A stretch of DNA of 64,000 nucleotides, taken from contig JAGTWJ010000002.1 in the NCBI GenBank assembly GCA_020064725.1, positions 930,001 through 994,000 on the forward strand, given 5' to 3'. Below the pieces are notes generated by a model. It ran no database searches and was not told the DNA's origin. It saw only the letters and a program-made list of their open reading frames with translations. The stretch comes from Drechslerella dactyloides. Taxonomy: Eukaryota; Ascomycota; Orbiliomycetes; Orbiliales; Orbiliaceae. The stretch's first letter is position 1. Each line of letters begins with the position of its first letter. Shown in pieces: positions 1 through 13,348 of this stretch. The position numbers and the translations under genes were made by a program.

Positions 1-2754
1 TTATGCCATCGACGAGCTCGCCAATCGCCTCTGCACCGAAAGTATATCGACTCGTATCTTCGGATGAACCCGCTAGGCGGTAAGCTTCGTCGATGAACAG
101 AACTTTCCCAAGGGCGCGGTTAAAAAGGCGTGCTACTTTAGCTTCTGTTTGGCCGACGTATTCTCCGACAACGTCCGACACGGAGCACTCCACTACTTCG
201 GGCTTTGATAGGAGGCCCATGTCATAATAAATCTGGCCGAGTTTGCGGGCGGTAACCGTCTTTCCTGTGCCTGGCGGCCCCTTGAACACAAATGTAAAAG
301 GTATGTGATTCCGTGGGTCCTTGCCACGCGCCTGCAGAATCGCTGCGACTTTTTGGTATTCTTGAAACTGCTTGATGATCTTCTTGTATCCGACAAAGTC
401 TTTGAATAACTCGGCGCAGTTCTCGCTAGCTTGGGAAACCTTGCCATATTCGGGATCGAAGTCCAAAGGAGTAAAGACAATATTTTCTGTTGTCCGGGTT
501 AGCTCTCGTTTGTGCCGTGCTGCCTTGGCTCGATTGAGGAGATTCTCCACTGCTCTGCCATTTCCAAAGTTAGGTTGATCTCGTTCTAGGCTTAGTACTT
601 TTATAGCTGCCCGCCGAGCCTCCTCGGTGGCACTCAATCCATCTCTGGAGAGCATGAGATCGAGAATCTGGCCCAGCTGTGAGTCGTTGTAGTCTTGGAA
701 TCGGAAGGCTGCATTCATATGGAACCTGCTTTGGAACCCCGGGTTGGGCTGTTCGAACATGTCCTTCATAAGTTTCGGGTATCCAATGAGGATGACACAC
801 CGATCCTCACCCGGCGTATTTGGAAGGCCGGCAATGAGGTGATCGGTGGTCGCGTCGTTGAGCATATGTGTATTATCAATGACAAGAACCTTGCCACGAG
901 TTGCGTCGAGAAGGGTGTTAGGGTGGAAATCGGCAAAGTCCTTGACCACGATCTCGCCGCTGGAAAGGAGACCTAAGCTAGCAAGAATTTCACCGTAGAG
1001 TCTAGCTACCGTGGACTTGCCTGTGCCTGGTGGACCTAGGAAGACACGGTTCAGGCTGATCTCAATGGTCTTTTTACCCTGGATCTCGCGTTGATAGTTG
1101 TCGCAACTGAGTTGGTAAAGTGTGTCGATGGCCTCTTTGATATCATCTAGTCCCACCATTCGCTCCAGCTCTTTCCAAGCACCAATATTATCGCGGATTT
1201 CTGAAGGCTCAGGACCGAGAAGATCTCTCACAGTGAGGAACAAATCTTCGGCTGCGACACTCGGTTTATCATCTTTAGTTGGATTTTGCACTTCCGGGGT
1301 GAGGTTGGGTTCCGCTTCGGGGTGCTCTGATTCAGTGTGCGCCGGTTGAGACCGACTCTGCTCAGTCCGTTCGAGGTGAAGACGCCTGGCTTGACGGTCT
1401 AGTATCTTGGATAGTTCGCTCTTCAGGTTGTGCACATTTCCAAACAGGCGAGCCCCTCTACCGCGAGCAACTCTTCGTATCAAAATGCGCGAGTAAACCC
1501 CATCAGCACCGCCTTCTATCGTCAATGATCTTTTCCTGATCATTCTGGTCCAGATATGAAGAAGCTCCTGATCCGAATAATCGTCGAATATAAGCTTTTG
1601 CGGGAGGTAATGGGCTTGAGGGTTTTGATCCACAAAATTGTTCATCTCCTTGCCGGTAATAATCAAAACCCTTGGGGTCTTTCTGTCTCGATCAAATGTC
1701 TCTGCGCCGTAGGGTCTCGGACCCGAAGTCTGGACGGATCTGTAACTTGAAACAATATTCAAAGACGCAAGAAATCTGGCATATAGCCTCGCGACGGTGT
1801 TTTTACCTGTACATGTTCAAAACAGTCGATATCATGTTAGAATTATTCGAAGATAATCTCTTCGATTAGAGTGAATAGGATGAAAATCAAGAGGCGAATG
1901 CGTATCAGGGATCAAGACTTACCAGTCCCTGAGTTTCCCACGAATAGCGCGTCGAATCGCTCATTTCGGAGTACTTCATCTTGCTTCCCTATTCTTTTGG
2001 CTACCTCAACTCGGTCCACGATGACTAGGAACTGAGCCTTTATATTTTCGAGGCCAACCATTGACATCAGTTTGTCTAGCCACTTGTTCTCGATATTCTC
2101 TTGTTGTTTTCGTCGGATCCACTCCTGCCTCTGAGGTGAGCTGTCGGGTAGAGTCTCCAAATTTTCCTCAAAAGATGATCCGCCTTCTTCATCAGAGTCG
2201 CTTCCATCTTCGTTACCAGCGTTGGGATCCATTCGTCGGTTCTGGAATGGTGGATGTGGGTGCCGGCGGGGGTACCCGTAGGAATAGGATCGTCGACTGG
2301 GTGGTAGTCTACTAACGTAGGGTACCTGGTAATCTTCGTCGCTTGATACCGAGGATGCGGAACTACTTTGAGCAGCTCCGAAATCTTCGTCTTCATCACC
2401 GGCATGGCAATTCGACATAGCTGAACAAGGTCGTGTTTCCTGATCGCTTTCAGGTATTTTAACACTGGTGTCTTTGGCGTCTATGACATCTTGGTCCATG
2501 GTCGTGGCTTCAACTGCTTCCGTTATTTGAGATTCGGGGCATTGAGAGGGCTCTCCTTCAACTCTACCGGCCGTAGTCTCAAGGTCGTAAAGTTGACAAG
2601 GTTGAAGGCTTTTTGGCTCCTCTTCTATCTCCTCCTGGGGTGGGCAGATATCTCCAGAGGGATTTGGGTTGGCGGTGGCATTGTCGTGAGACTCTGTCGT
2701 GCCAATATCCTCTGATTGGTCTGGAGAAATATCACTCGTACCGCTCTTTTCCAT
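1..2754 (-). CDS. CbxX/CfxQ-type protein with three tandem AAA+ modules (3' end outside window)
   Basis: Exons are 2754-1923 and 1806-1 (116 bp intron, donor GTAAGT), and the gene continues past the left edge. About 880 residues are visible. Residues 1-230 are acidic, Ser/Pro-rich and probably disordered. Three AAA+ modules of the CbxX/CfxQ (SpoVK) type follow, about 255 residues apart. Module 1 has GNSGTGKN near 273-280, split by the intron. Module 2 has GPPGTGKS near 537 and a Walker-B-like VLVIDN. Module 3 has GPPGTGKT near 787 and a full Walker B, VLFIDEAY. So only the last visible module looks fully ATPase-competent: module 1 has Asn for the Walker A Ser/Thr and no acidic Walker B, and module 2 has Asn for the catalytic Glu. 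Fungal members of this family are largely uncharacterised, and I assign no substrate. The start is the first ATG of an open frame. The next gene upstream, 1.1 kb away on the same strand, is another AAA+ ATPase. Confidence 0.88.
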
Positions 2755-3867
2755 GGTGGAGAGTATTTGGGAGATTGATACGCAGGCCAGAACACCGCGT
2801 CCGGTTTATGAGATAAGGTGATAGCGTCTTTCCAGATCTTTAGTCAACTTTACGAAAGTTGGATTGACGTTACTGGGCTAGAATTATGCCCAGTACATAT
2901 AAGAAACTGGTGAGCAATGAGGATGAAGACGAATATAATGTCTGAAAGTATCAAAAGCTGGGGGTGATTCATGGTACAGCTCAGGCTTCTTGGCTCAGTC
3001 GTATCCTCTTCGTAAATACATAGTTTGACAGCCGCATATATGCATGATACCACGACTCAACCATCAAGGCTGAAGTTTGACACAGAAAAATAAGGCGTTA
3101 TTCATGCCGCTATGCATGCCACGCCACGGTCAAGGTACCCCGGTAGATTTCAGGATGGAGACATACTGGTGAAAGTTGCTTTATATAATTATCACAGAGG
3201 CCTTCCGAAGTCGCCGCCCGAGGTTGATAATACGGCACATCGAGCCAGAGTCTTGTCTAAACTTGGATCCTTGAGAATTGGACCCCATCAGTAACGAATG
3301 ACTCTCACGATATGCTGTACGTCAAAAAACGAGGCAAACAACTTGCAGAATTCGACTTCGTGTTCAGAAATCGACGCTGCAACCAAGCCCTCCGCGAGGT
3401 CCGACAAGAAAACGGAGATAAGTAAAAGGATCCACCGATTTACAGTACAAACCCGCACCATAAAGCGACCAATGGGAAGAGGCAACCTATGACGCACCTG
3501 ATCCTTACCTTCTTGAGTCAATTGATGTAAATTCCACTTCACTGATATCATCGCGAAAACGAGGAAAGCAATATGCCACCAGATTTGGGAGCTACGAGGC
3601 TTTCATGGGACAATTCTCTGTCGTTTTTATTATCAAGATGTAATAATTAAAATAGATTACAGCCCCATAAAGTATTGCAGTACACAACGCAACTGTTGAC
3701 ACACCGCGCGTGGCATTGCGAGAAAGAAATTCGAGAAGACTTAGAAGGTTTCTCGAATTCGTAGGAATTCTAATATGGATATACATCATGGCATCTTCAT
3801 CTATACGTTTCGAAAATCTGAGTTCGATATATTTAAATCAATAATGTGCAGTTCATTCTGGAATATA
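2755..3867. other. Intergenic stretch between two AAA+ genes
   Basis: This 1.1 kb stretch has no gene I can support. On the minus strand two short frames contain hydrophobic stretches (3789-3592 and about 3590-3288), and a GTAAGG donor-like site lies at about 3507. They could be exons of a small membrane protein. I could not find a start, splice sites and stop that fit together, so I do not call a gene. Confidence 0.5.
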
Positions 3868-5410
3868 TCAGTTCTCATCGTAGGTATCCGCGAGCGTGCC
3901 GTGCTTTTCAAACTTTTTAAACTCGTTGACCAAAGTCTTGCCTAAGCCTACCGGCTTGATCGTCTCCATAGCCGTCAAGAAGTGTTTCTTCGTCAAGACT
4001 CGATCAGCTGTATCGTCAATCTGCTGGGAAACGCAGTCCGTAGCTGCCATGACGCACAAGTTCTTGAGGTCTGATCCAGTAAACCTATCCGTGAGCTTCG
4101 CGAGTATCTGAGGGTTGATGTCTCCAGACAACTTCTCGTCCTTGAGCAAAAGTCCCAAAATTCCACATCGCTCATTCATCGTTGGTACATCTAAGAGGAT
4201 TTGAACGGGCGCTCTCCGGAGTACCGCTGGATCGAGATCAAACGGCCGGTTGGTGGCCAGTAGTATGAAAGGAGCATTGGTTCCACTCGATAATCCGTCC
4301 CACTCCATTAGGAACTGATTGATCATGGAGCGTATGTGCCGCTTCTCGCCCGCCTTCCGCGAACCAAGCATAGCGTCTGCCTCATCGAGAAACACAATGC
4401 AAGGGTGCATTTTGCGCCCCATCGAAAACAAAGCTTTGATGACTTTCTCGTCTTCACCGTGGCACTTCTGCCACAGTTCAGCTGTAGATGCAGCTAGCAT
4501 GTTGAACCCTGACTGCCGCGCCATAGCTCTTGTTAGGAGGGTCTTGCCTGTTCCTGGGGGACCATAGAGGACAGCGCCGGTCACTTTGTTATCACGAAGG
4601 ACCCCATGATTGAACGCCTTGGGGCGGGATAGGGAGAGTGTTGTTACGTCCTCGAGTTTTCGAATGGTGCGCTTGTCGATAAACATGTTTTCATAATTGG
4701 GAGGGATGCGATCTTGGGTAAGTATTAGAATCAACTCTGCCGATAGAACGTAGTGTCTTGGGAAACCTACCCGTGTCAACGATAATATCTAGCAGCATTC
4801 TCTCGAACTTGTTCTCAGCGCTTCGGCTCCACTTCTTCATTTTATCTTTATGCGTGGGCGGGCCATTCTCTGGATCGCTCCCCGCGTCCTCTTCTTGCTG
4901 ACGGTGCTCACTTTCATCTCTATTTCCATCGTAGATGTCGATAGCTAAAGACCGGAAGAGTTTGGATCTGGCTTTGAATTTACACATCTCGTCGTCCGAA
5001 CATTCGCTATCACTGATCGCAAGGGGCATTTGCCTGGGTTTGATGCTGGAGGGCTTCTTCGGCTTCGGGGAGCCATGAGTAGTCTGGAGATGCTCATCAA
5101 GGCTATTGAGTTCGCTTGGCTTTTGCTGCAGGCTCGTTTCGGGTGATCCGGGAGTGGGTTCCTCAGTAGTATGCTCTGTCGTCAATTCTTCAATCACGGG
5201 TCTAGGTGCTGTTTCGCTGGTTGAGACGTCAGGAATAATACATTCCGGACTTGACTCGGCAGCTGAGTTACTGATAGTTGATTCATCTGAAAAGCTGCTG
5301 GTTTCTTCGGGGCGTTGACTCTGCGATGTCAGGATGGATTGTAGAAGAACATTTCTGTAATCAGATGCGCGGCAAGAGTTGGGGTTTGCAGGAGTTTGTG
5401 CATGTGTCAT
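3868..5410 (-). CDS. Msp1/ATAD1-like AAA+ ATPase
   Basis: Exons are 5410-4771 and 4712-3868 (58 bp intron), giving 494 residues. The start is the first ATG in the frame. Residues 1-200 are Ser/Glu/Asp-rich low complexity with no membrane helix. The single AAA+ module carries Walker A GPPGTGKT at 264-271, Walker B CIVFLDEAD at about 318-326, and a second region of homology with ATNRPFDLDPAVLRRAPVQ containing the two arginines. The LRR-x-PVQ sequence is typical of the Msp1/ATAD1 branch of meiotic-clade AAA proteins, which extract membrane proteins. The missing N-terminal transmembrane anchor argues against true Msp1 function at the mitochondrial outer membrane. The acidic N-terminus resembles that of the neighbouring CbxX-type ATPase on the same strand. 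A function in protein remodelling is inferred; the substrate is unknown. Confidence 0.87.
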
Positions 5411-6208
5411 TGTGCAATTGTAAAGTGGGGACAATTGAGCTTCTAGGTTTTAAGCTATTGAGGATGCCGAACGAAGAGATAAAAAAATATTAGTGCTACA
5501 ATGCAGAAGATTGTGGTTTTCGTTATGTAAGTAATGATTAATGATGCGAGAAACACTCGGATCTATATCTAATGTCATGATCTAGCTTCCTTTGTCTCAG
5601 GAACCGGCCGCCGCTCTGGCCTACGTTGCAGTCACAGGTTTCACCGGACATAAGTGCCCTTGGCTTCCTGCATGCAGGCTGCAGGGCAGAAGGATATGAA
5701 CTATCCGCCATCGGATATCTGCGCCACGAGATCAAGGATCCCTATAAGTCAAATGGTGGGCGGATCCTGGCGCGCCCACCTCATTTTTTGTAGTTTCTGG
5801 CGAAAGTTGCTCGAGATAAGCCTGTCTCTCAGCCTGCCCAGTGCGCCAGCGATATGAGTTTGACGCGCACATCTACACGCATGCACACTCAAACAGCGTG
5901 GACGGTTCTGTCGCCCCAAGGATTTGCTGCACGATGAGCTGTAAATGAAGCCTCAGACTGTCAGTTTACCAATAATCTGCATACAGGTAAGAGAGATGTT
6001 ATCAAAGTGAGGTATTATTCTCGCGTCGGGTGCAATTGTACGAAGCTATTGTGCACAGGAGAAAGATAAAAAACAGGGCAACGCGCGTTGGAGAAGAATA
6101 CTTTCCAGGTTGCAGCTTCATTTACTCCCGGATTTTCTGAGAGGCTCCAAGCTACATAGAGGGCCTTCCCTTCCCAAAAGCACATTCGCGCAAACCCCAA
6201 GTTGCAAA
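5411..6208. promoter_or_regulatory. Divergent promoter region
   Basis: The 798 bp lie between the start codons of the Msp1-like ATPase (minus) and the unknown membrane protein (plus), so both promoters must sit here. I see no gene and no clear TATA box. Confidence 0.5.
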
Positions 6209-8778
6209 ATGGTTGACTCTGGTGCTGAACCGGCCATGCTTAGTCGACGAGCAACTTTGCCAGCAACCATTGGCCGAGTCGAAAGCTTTTTCCATCGCCG
6301 ATTCCGCCGTAAACAGCGAGAGATCCCAGTCCATCCCGAAGTACCCACGAAAGAGAAGGAAGAAGGTGCTCCAGTTCCTCGAGGAAAGCCAGTGGAGTGT
6401 GCTACCGACGACGTCTTTCGCATAACCCTTCCGCAGCCAAGAAATGTGTTGCGTGACCGCAAAGGAAGCCAGCCGACGTCGAAACCCTTGAACCTTCCGG
6501 AGTTCGACAGCCTGACAGCATATCTACCCCTAGACGAGCCAGAAAATCGGGAATGCGCCAAAGGCATTTGGAGAGCTGAGGCAGAGAGGCTTGTTGAACT
6601 CGGCAAAAACATAAATCGGCCGTTGAGGTTCAACGATCAAGTATTCTTCCGGAAGGGCGACAAATGTGGCTACCATGACCTCTCCAAGCTATCCCAAACC
6701 ATCTTGACAGCGATATCTCTTTGTTCAATTGACAACGAGTGTATCAATGTCAAGCACTGTCCCCGCCTTTCGAACCGAGACAAACTCTCCAAGTTGATCG
6801 ATCAGGTCCAGTTGACTCAAGGCACTGACGATGACTGTGAAGAGACCACCACCGAATATCTACAAGCCAACTCGGATGAGAGCATTGATGCGATGGTGGA
6901 CTTGGTTAACTACGTCTCCGCGATGTTGGCAAGGTTGATCATGCAAACTGCCACAGGAGACTTCTGGAAGCATAATCTGCTGGGAGTCCTCACCAAGTTC
7001 ACAGCTAAGTTAAAAATCTTGCTGCTTGATATCCATACAAACAGCATCATCGCTGTGAAAGCCGGTCAGCTTGCTCTTGAGAAAAGCGTCTCCAAAAAGG
7101 TATCTTTTGGTAGCTTCACCGATGAGGAAGAGTGTGAAGAATTTCTGCGAATGCTCGATGCAGACGCAAAAGCCGGTCTTACTTCAGCAGAAGAAGCAGA
7201 AGTGGGAGCGTACTGCGTAGACCAGAACAAGTTCCGAGGAGGGATCAATGCAGCATGGAATCACATCCTGGTATCGTTGAGGTGTCTCGACCGATCTGGA
7301 CTCCCTGCCACAGCCTACGAGATATGTTGTGTGGCTTATGAAACTGGGTTTGAAGGCTTCAAGGTCCGTGCCCCCTCTATCACTTGTCTTTCCATATCAT
7401 ACAGTCTCTAATATTAGGACTTCTCGTGTAGGCACTTCTTTTTCAAGACAGAGATCTTGAGTACTCAGCTTCATCTGATCGTGATGTCCTTAACACAGCG
7501 CATTCAGCGTTCTGCATTCTACATCAGACTGTCTGCAATATCGAAGACTCCGGGGGCTCACCGCCAGGTTCTCCGGAGTCCAATGAGCTCACAACAACGG
7601 TAGAATGGGCCTACGCCGATTCTAGTGATCCTAGTTGCGCTCCGCCAGGTAGCGGCGGCTTTGATCCATGCGACCTTTCCAAATTGCAGAGGATGGAAGT
7701 CGCCCTTCGTTTCATGGACGATATCATCACCATCATGGTTCCTCTCGTGATGACCAGCCCCATCTTTGTGTCGAACTTTACCGATTTTCGAACCATGATG
7801 GCCCTTTCAGACCCGTCAGGAGAGGTTTGCTCCTTTCAAGAAGGCCAATTCAGCGCCTTCTTTCGTATGTATACGGATCAGTTCGAAAAGATCAGACCCC
7901 AAAGAGATACAATGCACCTCCTCCAGGCCGTGAGAGGCGGCTTTTTCTCTCGCTGCAGCTTGATGACGGGGTCTAGTCTCAAGAGTACCGCTAGCGCCCC
8001 GCCCGTCAACCGGAAACATAAAATTGTGGGCAGATTTCACGAGCGCATAGAGGAAATGAATTCTTGGATTATTGACGAGAACTCAGTCACGGTTCATTGT
8101 GGCCTGTTCGTGGGAAGTGTGATTGCCGGCGCCTTGCTTCTTGCTGCCGGCGGCCTAGTTATTGGTTTCAGCGTGGGCGAGCGCATCCACGGTGTCGACC
8201 CTAGCAACCTGGCGACTTACCTCTGGGTGCTGGCAACCTTTATAATACTCGTCTGCAAGAGCGCGTTGGTGGAGAACTGGGCGTGGAATGACTTCTTGCA
8301 CCGCCGTGTGAGATGCCGCTCTGTCTCCGAGCTGCAGGCCGTTACGGGTATCAACGAGCAACTCATCATGGCGAAGCTGCTACATGATGAGTGCGGAGGT
8401 AGAGGCGTGTTGACGACTCGAGGGCCCTACAACTCGATTTTCTTGAAGAGGTCGGATGACGGGTTCTCCATTGATCGCCCGCTCAGGACACGCACAATGT
8501 TACTGAGCGGCCTGACGCTTCTGAAAATTGTTACGCCGCGGGGTCATGCCCTCGTCTGCCTAGATGCAAGGCGTGGGACGCGTTTGAGAGTCGTTGGACA
8601 CCAGGGCCTCCAGAACAGAGAATATCTTGTATGTGAAGATATCAAAGGACTACAACAGCGGGCTAAGGAGGGGCACGGTACGCAGCAGCCCGTAAGGTTG
8701 CAATTGACGCGGACATCAAACTTGAAGTGGAAAAGGGTTCATGGAGTTTACAACGTGATGGATGCGTTGTTTGTGTAG
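6209..8778 (+). CDS. Unknown fungal protein with two transmembrane helices
   Basis: Exons are 6209-7363 and 7432-8778 (68 bp intron, donor GTCCGT, acceptor GTGTAG), giving 833 residues. The ATG at 6209 has an A at -3 and a G at +4; the frame is open further 5' but without an earlier ATG. Residues 1-70 are basic. A long soluble region follows, with no motif I recognise. Two hydrophobic helices lie near 608-632 (Gly/Ala/Leu-rich) and 645-668, so the long N-terminus and the roughly 165-residue C-terminus are probably on the same side of a membrane. No signal peptide is visible. The gene is divergent from the Msp1-like ATPase and shares a 0.8 kb promoter region with it, which allows a functional link but does not prove one. 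I cannot name a family. Confidence 0.8.
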
Positions 8779-9975
8779 AGGGTTGTGGATTTCTCCCCCT
8801 ATGGTTTTGGCAATTGGTAGGGACTTTGCTTGTACAATTACCTGGGTAGTCCTAGTTCATTAGGCTACACAAGGCCGTTGCTGGCAGAAATCCAACCATT
8901 AGAACTGTAGAGCACTTCTGTTGGAGGCATTCCTCCCTACTCCTAGCTCGGGCGCAAGAATCTTGTTAATGTGATGCTATAATAGTAAAAGAGAACCGGA
9001 GTCCACGCTCTATATTTATACGACTAGGAAGACTCTGAGCCGCCTTCTTATGTTGATAGATATCTGAGGGAAAGATTTCACGCGCTTCCAAAAGCTTAAA
9101 GGTAAATGCTACAATTGCAATTAGAATCAGAATTGTTGCAGATTTGGCATCGCAGCGTGCAGATTGTATCTATCCTGCACCAATATCATCTGCTAGAATG
9201 CTTCTGGATGCCGGTTTCAAAGAACCGGCCACTTAGGAGCCACATAGTTGGTTAATACATGGTTGGCTATCTAGAAACCACTAATACATCTTCAAAGGTT
9301 CTATTTGTTACTAGGTGTTGCATGAGTTGAGCACCTGTTGTCATCACCTTCATCGACGCATGCGTGCACCCCAAGCCCGAACTTCCGACCGGCGTGCACA
9401 CCAGCATAGCGGAACGAGGCGCTGGACGGCCCGGAGCTTGTTCTACGCCTAGCGACGCCTCCAAATCAGGTGTCTGTTGTTCGCTCGTTCGAAGTCTGCC
9501 AACTACATGCTACAAGAGCAAGCAAATTAATTTGATTGACGCAACGTACGTGTCGATTGGCTGACGACTGAGCTGTTTGCGCTGAGCTAATCAGCGGGTC
9601 GACATCGACATTGCAATATTGCACTCACCTCCATCAGCATGATGCATCATTACCTCCATTGCAATGGCATTCATCCTTTGCCATCGACGACGCAAGTCTC
9701 GCCCGGAGGATGGTGGCCCCGACCGTAGCTAACCAATATCAATCACCCGCTGTCGCGCCTCTCGTTCCACCAAAACAAAGTTCTCCAATTCAACCCGAAC
9801 AAGTATCCAGTAGCTAAGTAGCCTTTCACGACCACTGCTAATAATAGCCGAAAAAAGCGTTCTAGAAACAGTTTTATTAGAATGCGTCCATGCATGCGAC
9901 TCCATTATGCATTAGAAGGTTGTGGAGTACGTTTTAGTATTAGATAGTAGAATACTTAAGTGCACGACTTAATTG

Positions 9976-10000
9976 TGGAGTGAGTGGAGTGGAGTGGAGT
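9976..10000. repeat. GTGGA-type short tandem repeat
   Basis: An imperfect run of GTGGA units, about five copies, lies in non-coding DNA. No function is evident. Confidence 0.7.
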
Positions 10001-13000
10001 CATAGAGTGGAGGTCGAGAGCAACTGTGGCGCAATACACTCGACATCAGCCGTGGAGGGCGCTGTGGCGGGGACGTCCGCGAACCTGATTTCGATATTTC
10101 GACCCTACAGCTGCAAAGTCCGCACGCAATCGCGCGGCGGATCGGCTGCCTGCCACTTTCATGCCTCAGCTGACAGACGATGCTCGATTGGATAATTTCC
10201 TCCGTTCCAGCGAGGAGGTTTGCCGGCGATGGCTAACAAATCCGGACAGGTCATGGGAAGCCTGCGAACGCCTTCTGTCGAGATGATTGCGAAGGCGAGC
10301 GGCCAACTTGTTCTTCCGTCCATTTTTCAGTCCCCGCTCCTCGGAGTCGCCTGAAGCCTGCCTCATCCTCAGATTTCACATTCGAATCGAGTGTTTCGCA
10401 CTTAAAATTCCGCGGTGCGTGGGATTTTACCGGGGAAGAGGCGCTGGCCGTCCTGCGGCCGTGATGTTGTGCCTGTGAGATTGCAAGAGATCCGGGATAT
10501 TGGCCCAGGCTGGGCAGCACCGAGTATTCACTCTCCATACGCATCCCCACGCATCTCGGCACGTAGGACGTCACGGTCGAATGCATTTGTATGTTTGAAA
10601 TACACTCGTGGATACATGTTTACACAACCTCAGCGCTCGAATCCTACGGCGGCTCCCTGCAAATTACACCACTGCAGGAGCTAATGTCCAAACTTAAAAA
10701 GTATCTCGTCTGTATGGCGTCCGCAGTGTTAGGCCAGACCGCGTTCTAGCCCCCCCAGTCGAATCAACCGATTGGACCATGTCGCTGTTTAGCTTCCGCC
10801 TACACCATGTCCTGACATTACAGACACATGTAATGTAGGCTGACACACCGCTGTGGAGATCCCCCTTCATCCGCTATTCCTGCTGTCCCCATCCCTGCTC
10901 GCATGCATGCTGCCCTCGCCTACAGGGTTAGTGGGCGAGTACCTGAGACGCCCTCACCTCATTTCTCCATTGTCCATGCTTCTGCCTCGTGCAGACTTAC
11001 AGACGCACACTCGGAACCAAGGCGTCCCCGCTAGACGAAAATAGGGGTGCCAGAGGTGAAGAGGGAAGGCGTGAAACGCCGCCGACAGTGCTTCCAGCTC
11101 AAGCAATTGCTCCCCTGCACGGTTGGTGGATGGCAAGAGAACCGCATCGATCTTTTCCACAGTCGTGCACCTTGCAGCAGATCTGTGTCCTCGATTCCTT
11201 CTCGAGCCGGTACTTTTCGTTCGCTCGCCTGCCGGCGACCTCCATGCTCGTCCCATCCCACCTCATCGATACGTGTGGTATCCCGCCCTGAGCATCGAGC
11301 CGACCAAGACGGGATCAAGCCCTCATGCACCTTCCGCAACGGCATACTCGAAGCTTGCAGGGGATGCCCGATGCAGCAGCATCAGTATCAGGCATCGCAG
11401 GCACGGCAGAGCGCAGGCCATTGGCGGGCGACGCTGGCGGAACTCAAGATAGTATCTTGAGATTAGCACAGATGAGCAGCGAGCGGAGCTGTGTCCCAGG
11501 ACATTCAGAATAGGCGAACATAAGAAACTCCTGTCGTGCAAAGCTGGGAATCGCATGCAACCGAGTGGGCCCGCCAGTCCCCTGAGGCCCCTTCGACCTT
11601 TAGACGGGATGCTCTTTCTGTCGGAGGGATAACAACACCATGGCCGCAGTGGGCGTAGAGCGGCATGAGCTCGAGGAGGAGCAAGAGTCGGAAGCATTTG
11701 CAGGAGCCTGGAACGCAAGAATGGTGAGAGACACAGCGGCAGTACTTAAGCCTGTGTGTGGAGCAGCCGATGCGCAGCCAAGGAAGCCGATGAGCCTGGT
11801 CTGATGCCAGAGAAGGAGGACAAGGAAGGAAAACGAATCGAAGAAGCAGCCTGTACATATACGCATCCACCCATTACGTGCATACGTATGTACATACATA
11901 ATACGGACGGACATACCTCGCCCTCTGCTGCCGATTTCCCCAGCTGCTCCTGTCAGTATCAGTTCGCCATTCAGTCAACCAGCCAGCCCGTCCGTCCGTC
12001 GTCAGTGTTGAACGAGTGAAGTGAAGCGGTGGCGGGCAATTGCAGTTGATTCGTCGCAGTGGCCGTTGACATCACCTGTCTGGTTGGCCTGCGTTGCCTG
12101 CTCCTCCCAACCTCATCGCCATCCTCCCTTCCATCTCCATCGTCATATTCCTCTGCTTCCTCTTCTTTTTATTCCTCCTTCTCGCATCTCCTCTGCGGTG
12201 TCCGACATCCGCTGCATTCCAATCGTCGAAATTTTTATTCAGAAGCCCCAGAAGCTTGGCCTCAATTGCTGGCTCCGCCCTCCCGGCCAATCAGCGTCTG
12301 CAATCAGCGTCTGGTGGGTGCCCTCCGAGACCACTCAGCCTGCCCGACACGAGGCGCCATCTTTTTGGCCTGCCTGGTGGTCGTACAAAAGGCGCAGTTC
12401 CCGTTGACCTTCCCCCCCAAAGAAGGCTGTCGAACGAGGCTTCGAGCTAACGAAAACGAAAAAAGGTGGACGAAAGAATAATCTTTTAGGAGAATTGGCG
12501 TGGAAGAACTCGAGTCGAGTCTGAAGAATAAATCCGACAAGACGAAGCGGCGGCTGTCATAATTCACGATCTATCGAGAGGCGCATTCGCCCTGTCTCAT
12601 TTTATATCGGGGCCACCTTCCCTCCACGCCACCAGCCGCTCGTCCAGCCAATCTAGCCCGTCGGGCATCCTTCTCAGCAGGCGAGATCCCCAATCCAACA
12701 TCATCTCGTCTGCCTTTTTGCCTTTCTTGTGCTTTCCTTGCTGACGACCATATCTTCAGGCCCCTCACTAGCAGTAGCGCACTTGGCAAAAGCAAAAGGC
12801 CCATGCTTTAAAACCCGCAGGGGCCTTCATTCCCATTATTTCCGATCTACAGGGAAGCACTGGCAGGCAGCAGGCTTTGAGCGATCTGGTTTGGAGCGTT
12901 ACGAGAGCTTGTGTTTACGCAGCGTCCCCGAGACTAGTGTTTACGTACGTAGGTGGATGCACCGTGCATTTTCATTACCCGGAACCTCAGCAAGCTAAAT

Positions 13001-13321
13001 AGTGCCGAGCCAGACCTTCCCTCCGATCTGATTTCGAATCTGCGAATAGGTCCCCGGACTGGTTTCCTTTCTTTCCCTCCTCAACAGTAACTAGGGGAAA
13101 AGAAAAGAAAGGCTGTCGCCCTTTCTCCTCTCGCTTCGTTTTGGGTCTCTTGTCTCGCCTTCCGGCAACAGTCTGCGCCTTCGGTTTTGGGAAAACCCGA
13201 ACCACGATTCACCTCTCAGCCTAATTTTAAAATACTTATATCGCTACATTATTGTCTTGTCTTTCCATCTTACATACAAGGAAACCAAATAAAGGGACCA
13301 CGGAACAAGGGGAGCAATGCT

Positions 13322-13348
13322 ATGACTGCGCTGAACTTGGTTCTTTGA
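13322..13348 (+). other. Upstream ORF, 8 residues
   Basis: A short ATG-to-TGA frame 400 bp before the RasGAP start. It matters only if transcription starts upstream of it, which the sequence alone does not settle. Confidence 0.3.

Noticed and set aside
10853..12567. Many overlapping open frames on both strands
   Set aside because: GC-rich DNA with few stops; no splice signals, no domains, mutually contradictory frames. Treated as promoter/leader DNA.
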